Shown: positions 26,905 through 35,534 of the stretch, piece by piece
How the letters are laid out: each line of letters opens with the position of its first letter
How positions within the stretch are numbered: the stretch's first letter is position 1
Source of the DNA: Sphingobacterium kitahiroshimense
GTDB lineage: Bacteria > Bacteroidota > Bacteroidia > Sphingobacteriales > Sphingobacteriaceae
Assembly (NCBI RefSeq): GCF_025961315.1
Contig: NZ_JAOQNK010000001.1
Coordinates: 6,014,001-6,078,000, forward strand
Reading direction: 5' to 3'
DNA: 64,000 nt
Program-made: the position numbers and the translations under genes
The notes under the pieces: model-generated
Seen by the model: the letters and a program-made list of their open reading frames with translations, nothing else
The model's database searches: none
What the model was told of the DNA's origin: nothing

Positions 26905-28129
26905 AGCCCACTGTGATATCGATTTGATTACCCTTCTCATTAGGTCTAAACTCTTGATTGAAGTACGTAGAAGAAATAGAAAACAGATTTGTACGGTTAA
27001 TTGAAAAGTTATATTCTGCTCCGATCTTGAATGTTTTAAGCTTATAAATGGACTGGTCCAGGAGATTATTCCGGTTTTCTTCAGGACTAATTCCTGTTCC
27101 GATTAGAAATCCTAAATAGTCATTTGCTCCTTTGGTATAGTATCGAACTGTACCAGCGTATGATTGTGATATATTTTCATTGCTTGGGGTCAGATACGTT
27201 TTTAGGTTGAACCAGAAATTCTGATAATATTTGCCTATTGATGCTGTATACATCCAGATGTTGTCACTGAAATATAGCTGTCTGTATCCGACTTCACCCT
27301 CAAAGCTGTGCGGTAAATTTGCATATAAAGAAACACCAGTTCTGTATTTCGGAAATATACCTACATTATTGGAATAACCCCCAGCCACATAGAGATAAAA
27401 CATTTTAGATAATCTTGGATAAGCCTCTACTTCAAATTGTAGTCCATTGTCAGCAAATTTATTCGCATAGTTTGTTCTGAAGATTACTGATCCTAGTGGG
27501 GTCGCTCTTTTATAACTAAGTGCTACAATATGCCAGTTATCGTTAAATTGTTTGTCAAAGTGAACAAAGTTATAATTAAGCCCGATAGCATTTTTAGCTG
27601 TATACTCCTGGATACTTTTTGCTAAAGCTCTTGCTTCAGCATTTTTAGGATTTAATTTTAGTAGATTATTTACTGATTTTTCAGCACTTTCATACGCATT
27701 ATTACTGTATTCTATTTTTGTCCTTAAAAGGAGAAGATCTTCTGAGGTCGGGTGAAAAGAAAGACCTTTATCCACCAAGTTTATTGCTTTGGCCGCTTGA
27801 TCGTTCCAATACTCTAAAGAAGCATAGGCTATGTACAAATCTTCATCTTGCACATTTTGACTTTCCAATTTGGAAAATATGGTACGGGCACTATCTATTT
27901 TATCAGACCAAGTGTATAGACGTCCTAAAAAGATACTGATATCCGTATATTCGGGAGCCTGTTTCAAAGCCTGTTTACTGATTTTTATCGCTTCCGCATA
28001 ATTTTTTTGATCAAAAGCCTCTGTTCGTGCTTTAACAAAAAGTTCATCGGCAGTCAACGTTGTTTCCTGGCCAAAGGAAGCAAACGGAAATCCAAATAAG
28101 TAAAGCGATAAATAAACAAATTTATTCAT
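26888..28129 (-). CDS. YaiO-family outer-membrane beta-barrel protein with TPR repeats
   Basis: About 413 residues from ATG 28129 (a TTG two codons upstream is the only longer start). A signal peptide (MNKFVYLSLYLFGFPFASFG, then QE) is followed by tetratricopeptide-like helices (about 25-185: repeated ALKQAPEYTDISIFLGRLY-type units) and then a beta-barrel (about 195-413) ending in an aromatic residue, GYIKTF. The barrel strands fit the YaiO outer-membrane domain: SYKRATPLGSVIFRTNYANKF, FPKYRTGVSLYANLP, GYRQLYFSDNIWMYT, NFWFNLKTYLTPS. TPR-plus-barrel proteins such as PgaA/AlgK-AlgE are the exit pores of synthase-dependent exopolysaccharide systems. Convergence with the GT2 fusion supports that role here. 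Confidence 0.85.
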   Translation of the reverse strand: MNKFVYLSLYLFGFPFASFGQETTLTADELFVKARTEAFDQKNYAEAIKISKQALKQAPEYTDISIFLGRLYTWSDKIDSARTIFSKLESQNVQDEDLYIAYASLEYWNDQAAKAINLVDKGLSFHPTSEDLLLLRTKIEYSNNAYESAEKSVNNLLKLNPKNAEARALAKSIQEYTAKNAIGLNYNFVHFDKQFNDNWHIVALSYKRATPLGSVIFRTNYANKFADNGLQFEVEAYPRLSKMFYLYVAGGYSNNVGIFPKYRTGVSLYANLPHSFEGEVGYRQLYFSDNIWMYTASIGKYYQNFWFNLKTYLTPSNENISQSYAGTVRYYTKGANDYLGFLIGTGISPEENRNNLLDQSIYKLKTFKIGAEYNFSINRTNLFSISSTYFNQEFRPNEKGNQIDITVGYIKTF

Positions 28130-28374
28130 TTCCAATAGATTGTTTTATGTAATATGGTCGATCTTAATAAGCTATAAAGTTAATGAAATTTGTTTGAGAT
28201 TGAACTGACTAAATGACTTTATCATCATGCATATAAATCGTTGGCGGTCTTCTTTAAAACGAATTGACGAAGTTGATCAAGAATTTGATAGACTTCCTTT
28301 TGTATTTCTTCTTATTTAGCATCATTTTAAGACAGTCCTGAGGAGAAACTTGTGGATTAAAACTATTTATCAAA

Positions 28375-29271
28375 TTAGTTTAATGATCGGTATTCGGAGG
28401 GGGACATGCCTACTTTTTGCTTGAACAAACGAGTGAAATGCTGGGGATAATTGAAACCTAATTCATAGGCAATTTCACTGATTGATTTTTCGTGATCAAA
28501 AATTCTTTCTTTGGCGAAATCTATAACCTTAGTTTGGATATATTCCTGCGCAGTGATACCAGTTTCGCTCTTGATGATATCGCCGAAGTAATTTGGAGAT
28601 AGGTTCAATTCTGAAGCACAGTAAGCTACCGTCGGTAGTCCGATCTTTTGAGATTTATCTTCGGTAAAATAAGCGTTTAATATATCTTCGAATTTTTCCA
28701 GTATACCCTTGTTGGAATGGTCCCTGGTTACAAACTGTCTGTCATAGAATCGGGTACAGTAGTTTAAAAATAATTCAATATTGGATGTAATCAATGTTCT
28801 GCTGTGCTTGTCAATGCTTTGTTCCATTTCATATTGGATTTTGGTAAAGCAATCTAAAACAATATGCCGCTCTTTTTCGGAAAGATGTAAAGCCTCGTTT
28901 ACATCATATGAGAAGAAGTTATATTCATGGATTTTCTTTCCCAATGAAGTTCCTTTGATCAGGTCAGGATGAAACAAGAGTGCCCACCCTGAGGGTTGAA
29001 AGGTTGTGATATTAGGCTGTACGCCCAATACTTGTCCCTGAGCAATGAAAACCAATGTTCCTTCCTGAAAATCATAATTGTTGCGACCGTATTTCAATTC
29101 GCCACATTTTAATTCTTTCAGAAAGATGGCATAAAGACCAAAGTTAAAAGTCTGTGCAGGCATCGGTTTTGTTTTCGATAAGTCGATTACTGTAATTAAG
29201 GGATGCAAGGTTTCTATGCCACGCATTTTATTGTAGGCATCAATACTGTCTATTTTGATGATTTCTTCCAT
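28375..29271 (-). CDS. AraC-family transcriptional regulator
   Basis: A 298-residue regulator from ATG 29271 (the earlier in-frame TTG at 29292 is not preferred). The N-terminal part is a cupin-like ligand-binding domain (about 15-140). The C-terminal 100 residues form the two helix-turn-helix units: LPTVAYCASELNLSPNYFGDI and ISEIAYELGFNYPQHFTRLF, ending KVGMSPSEYRSLN, which is the standard AraC/XylS signature. It is divergent from an aldo/keto reductase gene 194 bp away, so it likely regulates that gene and the second reductase. The inducer is unknown; the distance from the arabinose cluster makes a role in arabinose use unlikely. Confidence 0.92.
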   Translation of the reverse strand: MEEIIKIDSIDAYNKMRGIETLHPLITVIDLSKTKPMPAQTFNFGLYAIFLKELKCGELKYGRNNYDFQEGTLVFIAQGQVLGVQPNITTFQPSGWALLFHPDLIKGTSLGKKIHEYNFFSYDVNEALHLSEKERHIVLDCFTKIQYEMEQSIDKHSRTLITSNIELFLNYCTRFYDRQFVTRDHSNKGILEKFEDILNAYFTEDKSQKIGLPTVAYCASELNLSPNYFGDIIKSETGITAQEYIQTKVIDFAKERIFDHEKSISEIAYELGFNYPQHFTRLFKQKVGMSPSEYRSLN

Positions 29272-29465
29272 AACTCTTTTTTTATCATTCAATATTAATC
29301 AATTATAGCATAGGTCGGGATAGGCTAAGGCTGTTAACAGTAATAATGGTAAGAATTGCCGTAATCTGTATAAGCAAGAATCAACTGAACCTAGCGAATT
29401 TTGTCCTGTCATTTAACAAATGATGATTGGCTAATGAATTTAAACAAATTAAATGGGTAAAGAAA

Positions 29466-30446
29466 ATGAAAAAGCGAGTTTTAGGAAATAGCGGACTTGA
29501 AGTGTCAGCAATAGGGATGGGCTGTATGAATCTGAGTTTTGGTACAGGAAAGGCAGTTAGCACACGGGAAGGTGTTCGTGTGATACGTGGAGCTTTTGAG
29601 AAAGGAATCACATTTTTTGATACAGCGGAGGCTTACGGACCTTTTACAAATGAAGAATTGGTGGGTGAGGCGTTGATCCCTATTCGCAAGGAGGTCGTTA
29701 TCGCAACCAAGTTTGGTATGATCTCGGAAGAAGGTGGCTTGAACAGTCGACCTGAACATATACGTAAGGTTGCGGAGGCTTCACTTAAGCGATTAAGGAC
29801 AGATTATATTGATTTATTTTATCAACATCGGGTTGATCCGAATGTTCCGATTGAAGATGTCGCCGGTACGGTGGGAGATTTAATTGCGGAGGGGAAGGTA
29901 AAGCATTTTGGACTTTCTGAGGTGGGTGCATCTACTATCAGAAAGGCGCACGCTGTTCAACCGGTTACTGCTGCTCAAAACCAGTATTCGATTTGGACAC
30001 GTGAGCCGGAACAATATGTGCTACCGCTTTGTGAGGAACTGGGAATTGGTTTTGTACCGTGGGGCCCTTTGGGTACTGGTTTTTTGACCGGTACGATAAC
30101 AGCAGAAACTACCTTTGATCCTGAAACTGATCTGCGCGCGAGCTTTCCCAGATTTACTAAAGTAGCGATGCAGGCGAATATGCCTTTAATCAAAATGTTA
30201 AATGCATTGGCACTAAAAAAAGGAATATCAACGGTGCAGCTCGCATTAGCTTGGTTGCTTAGTAAAAACCGTCTTATTGTTCCTATCCCGGGAATGGATA
30301 AGCTCGACTACATTGATGATAATATTCAGGCGCCCAACGTCATGATGACTGCCGAGGATCTGATCGAAATCGAGGTTGCTCTGACAAAGATCTCCATTCA
30401 AGGTGAGCGCCTATCTGCTGAATTGCTCGCGATCTCGGAAGAATAG
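29466..30446 (+). CDS. Aldo/keto reductase (cytosolic)
   Basis: A 326-residue NAD(P)H-dependent oxidoreductase starting at ATG 29466 (MKKRVLGNSGLEVSAIG); the frame continues to 29427 but without family support. The catalytic tetrad is visible: Asp and Tyr in FFDTAEAYGP, Lys in VIATKFG, His in FYQHRVDPN. C-terminal NADP-binding residues are in IPIPGM-like sequence (here VPIPGMDKLDYIDDN). By family it reduces aldehydes and ketones; the close relatives are stress-related reductases. It lies divergent to AraC and 211 bp before a paralogue with an export signal, so a cytoplasmic and a periplasmic form may exist. Confidence 0.92.
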   Translation: MKKRVLGNSGLEVSAIGMGCMNLSFGTGKAVSTREGVRVIRGAFEKGITFFDTAEAYGPFTNEELVGEALIPIRKEVVIATKFGMISEEGGLNSRPEHIRKVAEASLKRLRTDYIDLFYQHRVDPNVPIEDVAGTVGDLIAEGKVKHFGLSEVGASTIRKAHAVQPVTAAQNQYSIWTREPEQYVLPLCEELGIGFVPWGPLGTGFLTGTITAETTFDPETDLRASFPRFTKVAMQANMPLIKMLNALALKKGISTVQLALAWLLSKNRLIVPIPGMDKLDYIDDNIQAPNVMMTAEDLIEIEVALTKISIQGERLSAELLAISEE

Positions 30447-30657
30447 GATGATAATTCATGCAATCGTAGAACATGTTGTGTGTCTGATGGGAGTCTTAAA
30501 GCATGTAATCTGTAATAATGGTAAGTTAAACAGTAATTTGTATCTTATAACGCTACATATTTGTGTCGATTTTTGAAGAAGTGCAAGAACGTGGATTCTT
30601 TAGAGCTTGAATCGACTTTTGGGATTTTTTTAATAGTAAAGAATAAACTTAAATGAT

Positions 30658-31797
30658 ATGGAACAGAATAATCGAAGAGACTTCTTAAAAAAGGGAGCGT
30701 TTATCGGAACGAGCTTATTGGCAACTTCTTCTTTAGGACTTGTAGGATGTAATCGTTCATCCGAAAAAGAAAACCATAGTGACAAAAGTAAAATGAATCT
30801 TTCATCAGAAAAAAGGACTTTGGGTAAAGGGAAGCAAAGTCTTGAAGTATCAGCTTTGGGATTAGGCTGCATGGGTATGAGTTATCATCGGAGTTTTATT
30901 CCCGATCGAAAGGAAATGATTGACCTATTGAGACGTTCTCCAGAATTGGGTTTGAATTTTTACGATACAGCAGAAGCTTATGGTCCCCTGTTTAATGAGG
31001 AACTGGTTGGGGAGGCATTGGCTCCGTTTCGTAAGGATATCATTATAGCCACTAAATTTGGTTTTAAAAATGGTAAACCGTCTGAAGGACTCGATAGTCA
31101 TCCAGATCGTATTAAAGCAGTTGTCGAGCATTCGTTGAAAAGCTTAAAAACAGATTACATCGATTTATTGTACCAACATCGTGTTGATCCCAATATCCCT
31201 ATTGAAGAAGTCGCTGGTGCAGTGAAAGATCTCATAGCAACAGGTAAGGTGAGGCATTTTGGAATGAGTGAGGCGAATGTGGACAATATAAGAAAAGCCC
31301 ATGCTGTGCAACCGCTAACAGCTTTGCAGAGTGAATATTCTTTATTTACACGTGAACCGGAAAAGGATGTGATTCCGCTATGTGAAGAATTGGGGATTGG
31401 TTTTGTCCCGTATAGTCCGCTAAGTCGTGGGATGATTACGGGATACTTAAATGAGCGTTCAATATACGATCCTAATAATGATAACAGGCCTTCATTGCCA
31501 CGGTATCAGCCTGAAAATGTAATTGCGAATTGGAAATTGATTGACACTCTTAAAGAATTTGGAGATCTCCGTGGATTAACCGTTGCACAGGTGGCACTAT
31601 CATGGCTCTTAGCGCAAAAATCTTTTATCGTACCGATTCCAGGGACAACTAAATTAGCCCATTTGCAGGAGAATCTTTGGGCTGCTGTTTATGCATTTTC
31701 CGCTTCAGATTTGACTAGTTTGACTGCAAAGCTAAATGAGATTCCGATTGTCGGTGACCGCTTAACAGGTTTATCTGCTGAGCAAGTAAAGAAGTAA
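30658..31797 (+). CDS. Tat-exported aldo/keto reductase lipoprotein
   Basis: A 379-residue paralogue of the preceding reductase with a 50-residue N-terminal extension. The extension begins MEQNNRRDFLKKGAF, a twin-arginine motif with a hydrophobic stretch, and contains LVGC at about residue 30, which looks like a lipobox. The mature enzyme should therefore sit in the periplasm, folded before export with its cofactor. The reductase core is intact: YDTAEAYGP, IIATKFGF, QHRVDPN and IPIPGTTKL. Several Bacteroidota aldo/keto reductases carry such signals; the substrate is unknown. A terminator follows at 31823. Confidence 0.9.
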   Translation: MEQNNRRDFLKKGAFIGTSLLATSSLGLVGCNRSSEKENHSDKSKMNLSSEKRTLGKGKQSLEVSALGLGCMGMSYHRSFIPDRKEMIDLLRRSPELGLNFYDTAEAYGPLFNEELVGEALAPFRKDIIIATKFGFKNGKPSEGLDSHPDRIKAVVEHSLKSLKTDYIDLLYQHRVDPNIPIEEVAGAVKDLIATGKVRHFGMSEANVDNIRKAHAVQPLTALQSEYSLFTREPEKDVIPLCEELGIGFVPYSPLSRGMITGYLNERSIYDPNNDNRPSLPRYQPENVIANWKLIDTLKEFGDLRGLTVAQVALSWLLAQKSFIVPIPGTTKLAHLQENLWAAVYAFSASDLTSLTAKLNEIPIVGDRLTGLSAEQVKK

Positions 31798-31822
31798 GAT
31801 GATTATAATTGGTTGATTGGTA

Positions 31823-31855
31823 GGCTCCCAGAAGAAATTCTTGGAGCTTTTTTAT
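31823..31855 (+). terminator. Rho-independent terminator after the aldo/keto reductases
   Basis: Imperfect stem GGCTCCCAGAA/TTCTTGGAGC with a GAAA loop, followed by a long T-run (TTTTTTATTTTT). Confidence 0.85.
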
Positions 31856-31966
31856 TTTTAAAGGAGATATGGAATTTTAATCTAATTGCCATAGATTCCG
31901 TATTGAAATTGCTTACGGAAAAAATCATTGATTTGAAGGCGGATGAGGAGCAATAAAAATATGAAC

Positions 31967-31992
31967 CCTGAGACGGGGTATTGAGTCTCAGG
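31967..31992 (-). terminator. Hairpin downstream of the GH127 gene
   Basis: A perfect 8-bp stem CCTGAGAC/GTCTCAGG, followed on the minus strand by a T-rich tract. It lies 56 bp beyond the GH127 stop codon. Confidence 0.6.
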
Positions 31993-32047
31993 ATATCATC
32001 ATGCAAGGTAAAGTATTGCCAGTTATAGACATAATTATCTCAATTTT

Positions 32048-34414
32048 TTATTGATTTTTGAGGATACGAATTTCGAGAATTTTGTGGCTTCTATTCTGGT
32101 CTGCTCCTTTGATTTTTATGTTTAATTGTTTTTCTGCTTCTAGACCCTGTGTCAATGTGAAACGTGCTGTTTTGATATCAGATGTTGCTGTTGCTGGCAC
32201 TAACTTTCCAACGATAACATCGTTTACCATGATTTCTGTCGTTCTTGGACCTTCTTCCGTTAGATATTTGATATAGATGTCTGCATTTTTGCCATCTTGC
32301 TTTTTTAAGATATAACTGAACCAGCCATCTGCTTCACGCCAACGGGTATCGTCAAATACACCTGCATGACTATTCAGCTGTTGAATAAAATGATCAGATT
32401 CCGGTTGTTGCTCCCCGCAGACAACTTTATCCACGGTTAGGGTGTTTAAACGGAGACTCTCTTGTTCATCGCGTTGCATTTTTTCCTGTGTACTAGCAAG
32501 CTCTTGTTCCGTCGCTTGCGGCCAATAGATGATGTATCGGCTGTCGTGAATCTTATAAAATGGTTCAAGTTCCATGTTAATATTTTCTTTTGCAAGACGA
32601 AGACCCGATAATGAAAAATGTAATGGCTTTGATGCAATAGGTTTTACTAGGTTTGGTATAGCAGAAGGTTCTGTCGTTAGAATTGGTAAGTCTCTCAATG
32701 GAATCTGGATTCCTTTTGCGACATGCCCCATCCGACTATCGTCGGATAACAAGTCGGGTAATGGTCCGGATGTGCGCGCTCCTAATACAATTGGACCATA
32801 GAGTAAACTATAGTATTTACTTTGATCTGGTAGCTGTTCTGTATGTATACCCATAGGAAGCTGAATAACGACTTGATCACCTTTTTTCCATTCACGATCA
32901 ATGGTGAAGAAATCGCCCTCAATTCTATCAATTTTATAGATTTTACCATTTATGCGTATACTTGGTTTTTCGGACAACCATGCGGGTTTTCGCACATGTA
33001 GTGCAAATTTTTTGCCATTCTTTTTTGGGTGAATGTGTAGGGTTGTACTTGCTTGTTCTGGAAAATTGTTTTCTTGGACGATTTCGACTTCTTGGTCGCG
33101 CCAGTTGAGACGTGAAGGTATAAATAAATTAATATATAGATGATTACCTTGATACGCATAGATCATCTCGCCGTATTTCGAATGATTTTCCATTCCGGAT
33201 CCAACACAGCACCACATACTTGTATGTGGTTGGGAGTATACTCGATAATGTCCAGGCCTAATTTGGGTAAAGTAAACGAATCCTCCGTTTTCCGGATGTT
33301 GGCTAGATAATATATGATTATATAAACTACGTTCATAATAGTCTAGATATTTGCCCTTTGGATCGGTTTGATGAAGCATCTTTGTCAAACGTAGCATATT
33401 ATAAGTATTGCAAGTTTCGGGGCCTTCAATGCTATGGATCATTTTCGAGAAATCATTGGTCGGATTAAAATGCTCACTAACACTATTGCCTCCGAAGGAA
33501 ATGGAGCGTTGTGTTACAACACTTTCCCAGAAATATCGGACAGCACTTTCCCAGGTTTCATCTTGAGCAATATCTGCGATTCTCTTAAAACCTAATACTT
33601 TTGGAATTTGTGTGTTAGCATGTTGTCCGGTAAGCTTATCTTGGTGTTTAATTAATGGATCTAGTACCTCATGATGGCTGAATTGACGGGCAAGTGCAAG
33701 ATATGCTGGATCTTGTGTGATAGCTGCAACATCCGCAAATGTTTCGTTGAGTCCGCCATGTTCGCTACGTAACATTTCCTGAATTTGTTGTTCAGAAAGT
33801 TGTTGTACTAATATAATAGCCCAGTCGGTCATCTTTATCAGCATCTTTTTTGCTTCCTCATTTCCTGTAAGAAGGTAAGCATCACGTAGACCTGCGTAAG
33901 TCTTATGAATATTGTATAGCGGTACCCATTTACCATTTAAGCTAAATCCACTTGCTTGAATATTGCCTTGTGCGATTTCTTTCCAAATGGTTTTTCCACC
34001 TGGAACCCCACCAATATAGCCATTGCCATTAGCGTCTTGACAACTTTTTAAATTGGAAAGCATATAATCCAACCTTTTTTTTATTTGTAGGTCGTCAGTT
34101 GCCGCATACATATGTGCAAGGGCAGAAATATAATGACCACCGATGTGGCCATCTAAGCCTGTATTTTCCCAATTGGTATAAGATTCTTTCTTTTGAGGTA
34201 GCCCAGCTTCGCGTAGGAAAGGAGCTAATAAACGATCTGCATCGATCTCTAATAGATATTTTAAATCAAGATCTTGGGCATGCTTGAAAGGGCCTTGAAG
34301 CAAGCGGACATCGTTCAGGTCGAAATAGTTCAGCTGAGGCTTAGTTTGTGCTGATAATTCGGATGAGCAGATGACCATACAAGTAAAGTATGTAATGATT
34401 CTTTTTAAAGTCAT
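32048..34414 (-). CDS. GH127 beta-L-arabinofuranosidase-type glycoside hydrolase
   Basis: A 788-residue secreted enzyme with signal peptide (MTLKRIITYFTCMVICSSELSA, then Q). It belongs to the DUF1680/GH127 alpha/alpha-barrel family, whose characterised members (such as HypBA1) remove terminal beta-L-arabinofuranose. The zinc-cysteine site is preserved: Glu333 and Cys335 in PETCNTYNM, Cys402-Cys403 in MWCCVGSG, where the last cysteine is the proposed nucleophile. N-terminal DVRLLQGPF and GHIGGHYISALA are also typical. The C-terminus adds a beta domain. It is the only enzyme of the locus on this strand, is divergent to araB with AraR in between, and has an AraR-type box (34461-34480) 47 bp upstream of its start. 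Confidence 0.92.
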   Translation of the reverse strand: MTLKRIITYFTCMVICSSELSAQTKPQLNYFDLNDVRLLQGPFKHAQDLDLKYLLEIDADRLLAPFLREAGLPQKKESYTNWENTGLDGHIGGHYISALAHMYAATDDLQIKKRLDYMLSNLKSCQDANGNGYIGGVPGGKTIWKEIAQGNIQASGFSLNGKWVPLYNIHKTYAGLRDAYLLTGNEEAKKMLIKMTDWAIILVQQLSEQQIQEMLRSEHGGLNETFADVAAITQDPAYLALARQFSHHEVLDPLIKHQDKLTGQHANTQIPKVLGFKRIADIAQDETWESAVRYFWESVVTQRSISFGGNSVSEHFNPTNDFSKMIHSIEGPETCNTYNMLRLTKMLHQTDPKGKYLDYYERSLYNHILSSQHPENGGFVYFTQIRPGHYRVYSQPHTSMWCCVGSGMENHSKYGEMIYAYQGNHLYINLFIPSRLNWRDQEVEIVQENNFPEQASTTLHIHPKKNGKKFALHVRKPAWLSEKPSIRINGKIYKIDRIEGDFFTIDREWKKGDQVVIQLPMGIHTEQLPDQSKYYSLLYGPIVLGARTSGPLPDLLSDDSRMGHVAKGIQIPLRDLPILTTEPSAIPNLVKPIASKPLHFSLSGLRLAKENINMELEPFYKIHDSRYIIYWPQATEQELASTQEKMQRDEQESLRLNTLTVDKVVCGEQQPESDHFIQQLNSHAGVFDDTRWREADGWFSYILKKQDGKNADIYIKYLTEEGPRTTEIMVNDVIVGKLVPATATSDIKTARFTLTQGLEAEKQLNIKIKGADQNRSHKILEIRILKNQ

Positions 34415-34458
34415 GGCATTTCTGGTTTAAGATTTATACTTAATCTTACTTTTATTAT

Positions 34459-34483
34459 TTAAATGTTATTAATACATTTATTA
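34459..34483. promoter_or_regulatory. Putative AraR box 1 (before GH127)
   Basis: TTAAATGT-N7-ACATTTATT dyad with arms AAATGT (34461-34466) and ACATTT (34474-34479) and 7-bp spacer TATTAAT. It is about 47 bp upstream of the GH127 start. Arm sequence and spacer length match the sites at 35421 and 48996. Confidence 0.72.
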
Positions 34484-34525
34484 ATTTAAGCCAAAAAAAG
34501 GTATTCAACTGTTTAGAGCTGATCG

Positions 34526-35230
34526 TTAACTGTTTATTGACCAGCTTGGTAAGTAGCTTAGGAATGACATGATTTTTTCTTTGTAAATGTCCTTGTTTAA
34601 TCGAAAGTAGAATGCTCCTTTCTTAGATTTTTCCTTATCTTTTTCTTTTAGTTTAATGATCAGTTCCGAAGAAAGCAGCTTACGGCTAAAATTGCGTGTA
34701 TCCAATTCGGTATCGTAGACACTTTCGTAAAGTGATACAATTTGTGGAATCGTGAATTTTTCTGGTAATAGCTCAAATAGAATAGGGTAGAGTGCCGCTT
34801 TTGCTCGAAGCTCACGTTTCGCTTTCTCAATCATCTGATTGTGATCAAATATTAATTCTGGGTGATCTTTGAGCGGGAACCAACAAGCTTCAAATTCTTC
34901 ACTGATGATGTGTTTATATTGGTGTACATCAATTAATGCGAAATGTGCGATACTGACCACACGTCCATATTTTTCACGGTCAGGATCGCCAAAAATGCCA
35001 CAGTCTTCCATATAGACTCCATCTAAACCTGTCAGTTTCTTCAGAATACGAGAAGATGCTTGTTGCGGATTTTCTTCTGGTTGAACAAATCCACCCATTA
35101 AGCTCCATTTATTGCGTTCGGGCTCAAATCCTCTTTTAATAAGTAAAATTTCTAATGATTCGCCATTAAATCCAAAAATAATACAATCCACAGCTAATAA
35201 TAAGCTTGGCTCATTTTTGTAAAAATCCAT
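34526..35230 (-). CDS. araR: AraR-type Nudix-related arabinose regulator
   Basis: A 234-residue regulator of the NrtR-like family: an N-terminal Nudix fold (about 10-150) plus a C-terminal winged helix (about 160-225: FTIPQIVSLYESVY, LDTRNFSRKLLSSELI). The Nudix box is degenerate: GGFVQPEENPQQASSRILKK lacks the REUXEE glutamates, so it should sense, and not hydrolyse. This is the arrangement known for AraR of Bacteroides thetaiotaomicron, released from DNA by L-arabinose. Here it sits directly beside araB and GH127. I infer that it binds the three TAAATGT-N7-ACATTTA boxes. A separate 15-bp dyad (35262-35276) lies 32 bp upstream of its start. Confidence 0.88.
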   Translation of the reverse strand: MDFYKNEPSLLLAVDCIIFGFNGESLEILLIKRGFEPERNKWSLMGGFVQPEENPQQASSRILKKLTGLDGVYMEDCGIFGDPDREKYGRVVSIAHFALIDVHQYKHIISEEFEACWFPLKDHPELIFDHNQMIEKAKRELRAKAALYPILFELLPEKFTIPQIVSLYESVYDTELDTRNFSRKLLSSELIIKLKEKDKEKSKKGAFYFRLNKDIYKEKIMSFLSYLPSWSINS

Positions 35231-35534
35231 AATTGAGTAATCTCGTTTATAATTAATTAAAGATACAAAATGTATCGTACCTGTTACAATCTATCTAGTA
35301 TTTCATATAAAAAACCATTCTATAACGATTAACTTATATCGTATTTATATAAACGGATTAATATTTTATTTCTATACAAAACAACGAAAAATAAATTAAA
35401 ATTTCATTTTTTAAAAAAATAAATGTTAATTTGACATTAATTACTCCGATTAACAACTCAGCTTGCTGGATTTAAATAGTTTGTTTTCTAAGTAAGAGAT
35501 TATAAATCAATATTATAAACCAAAAACACAAATA
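35231..35534. promoter_or_regulatory. araR-araB divergent regulatory region
   Basis: A 304-bp AT-rich region with no gene. It contains a GATACA-AAA-TGTATC dyad at 35262-35276 near araR and the putative AraR box 2 at 35416-35443 near araB. Confidence 0.65.
35416..35443. promoter_or_regulatory. Putative AraR box 2 (before araB)
   Basis: Left arm ATAAATGT (35419-35426), spacer TAATTTG (7 bp), right arm ACATTAAT (35434-35441), 94 bp upstream of araB. One arm base departs from the perfect dyad seen before susC. Confidence 0.7.

Noticed and set aside
31803..32006. 67-codon minus-strand frame between the aldo/keto reductase and GH127 genes
   Set aside because: It runs through two terminator hairpins and has no recognisable pattern.
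35262..35276. GATACA-AAA-TGTATC dyad as a fourth AraR box
   Set aside because: Arm sequence and spacer length (3 bp) differ from the TAAATGT-N7-ACATTTA sites; it may bind something else or be chance.
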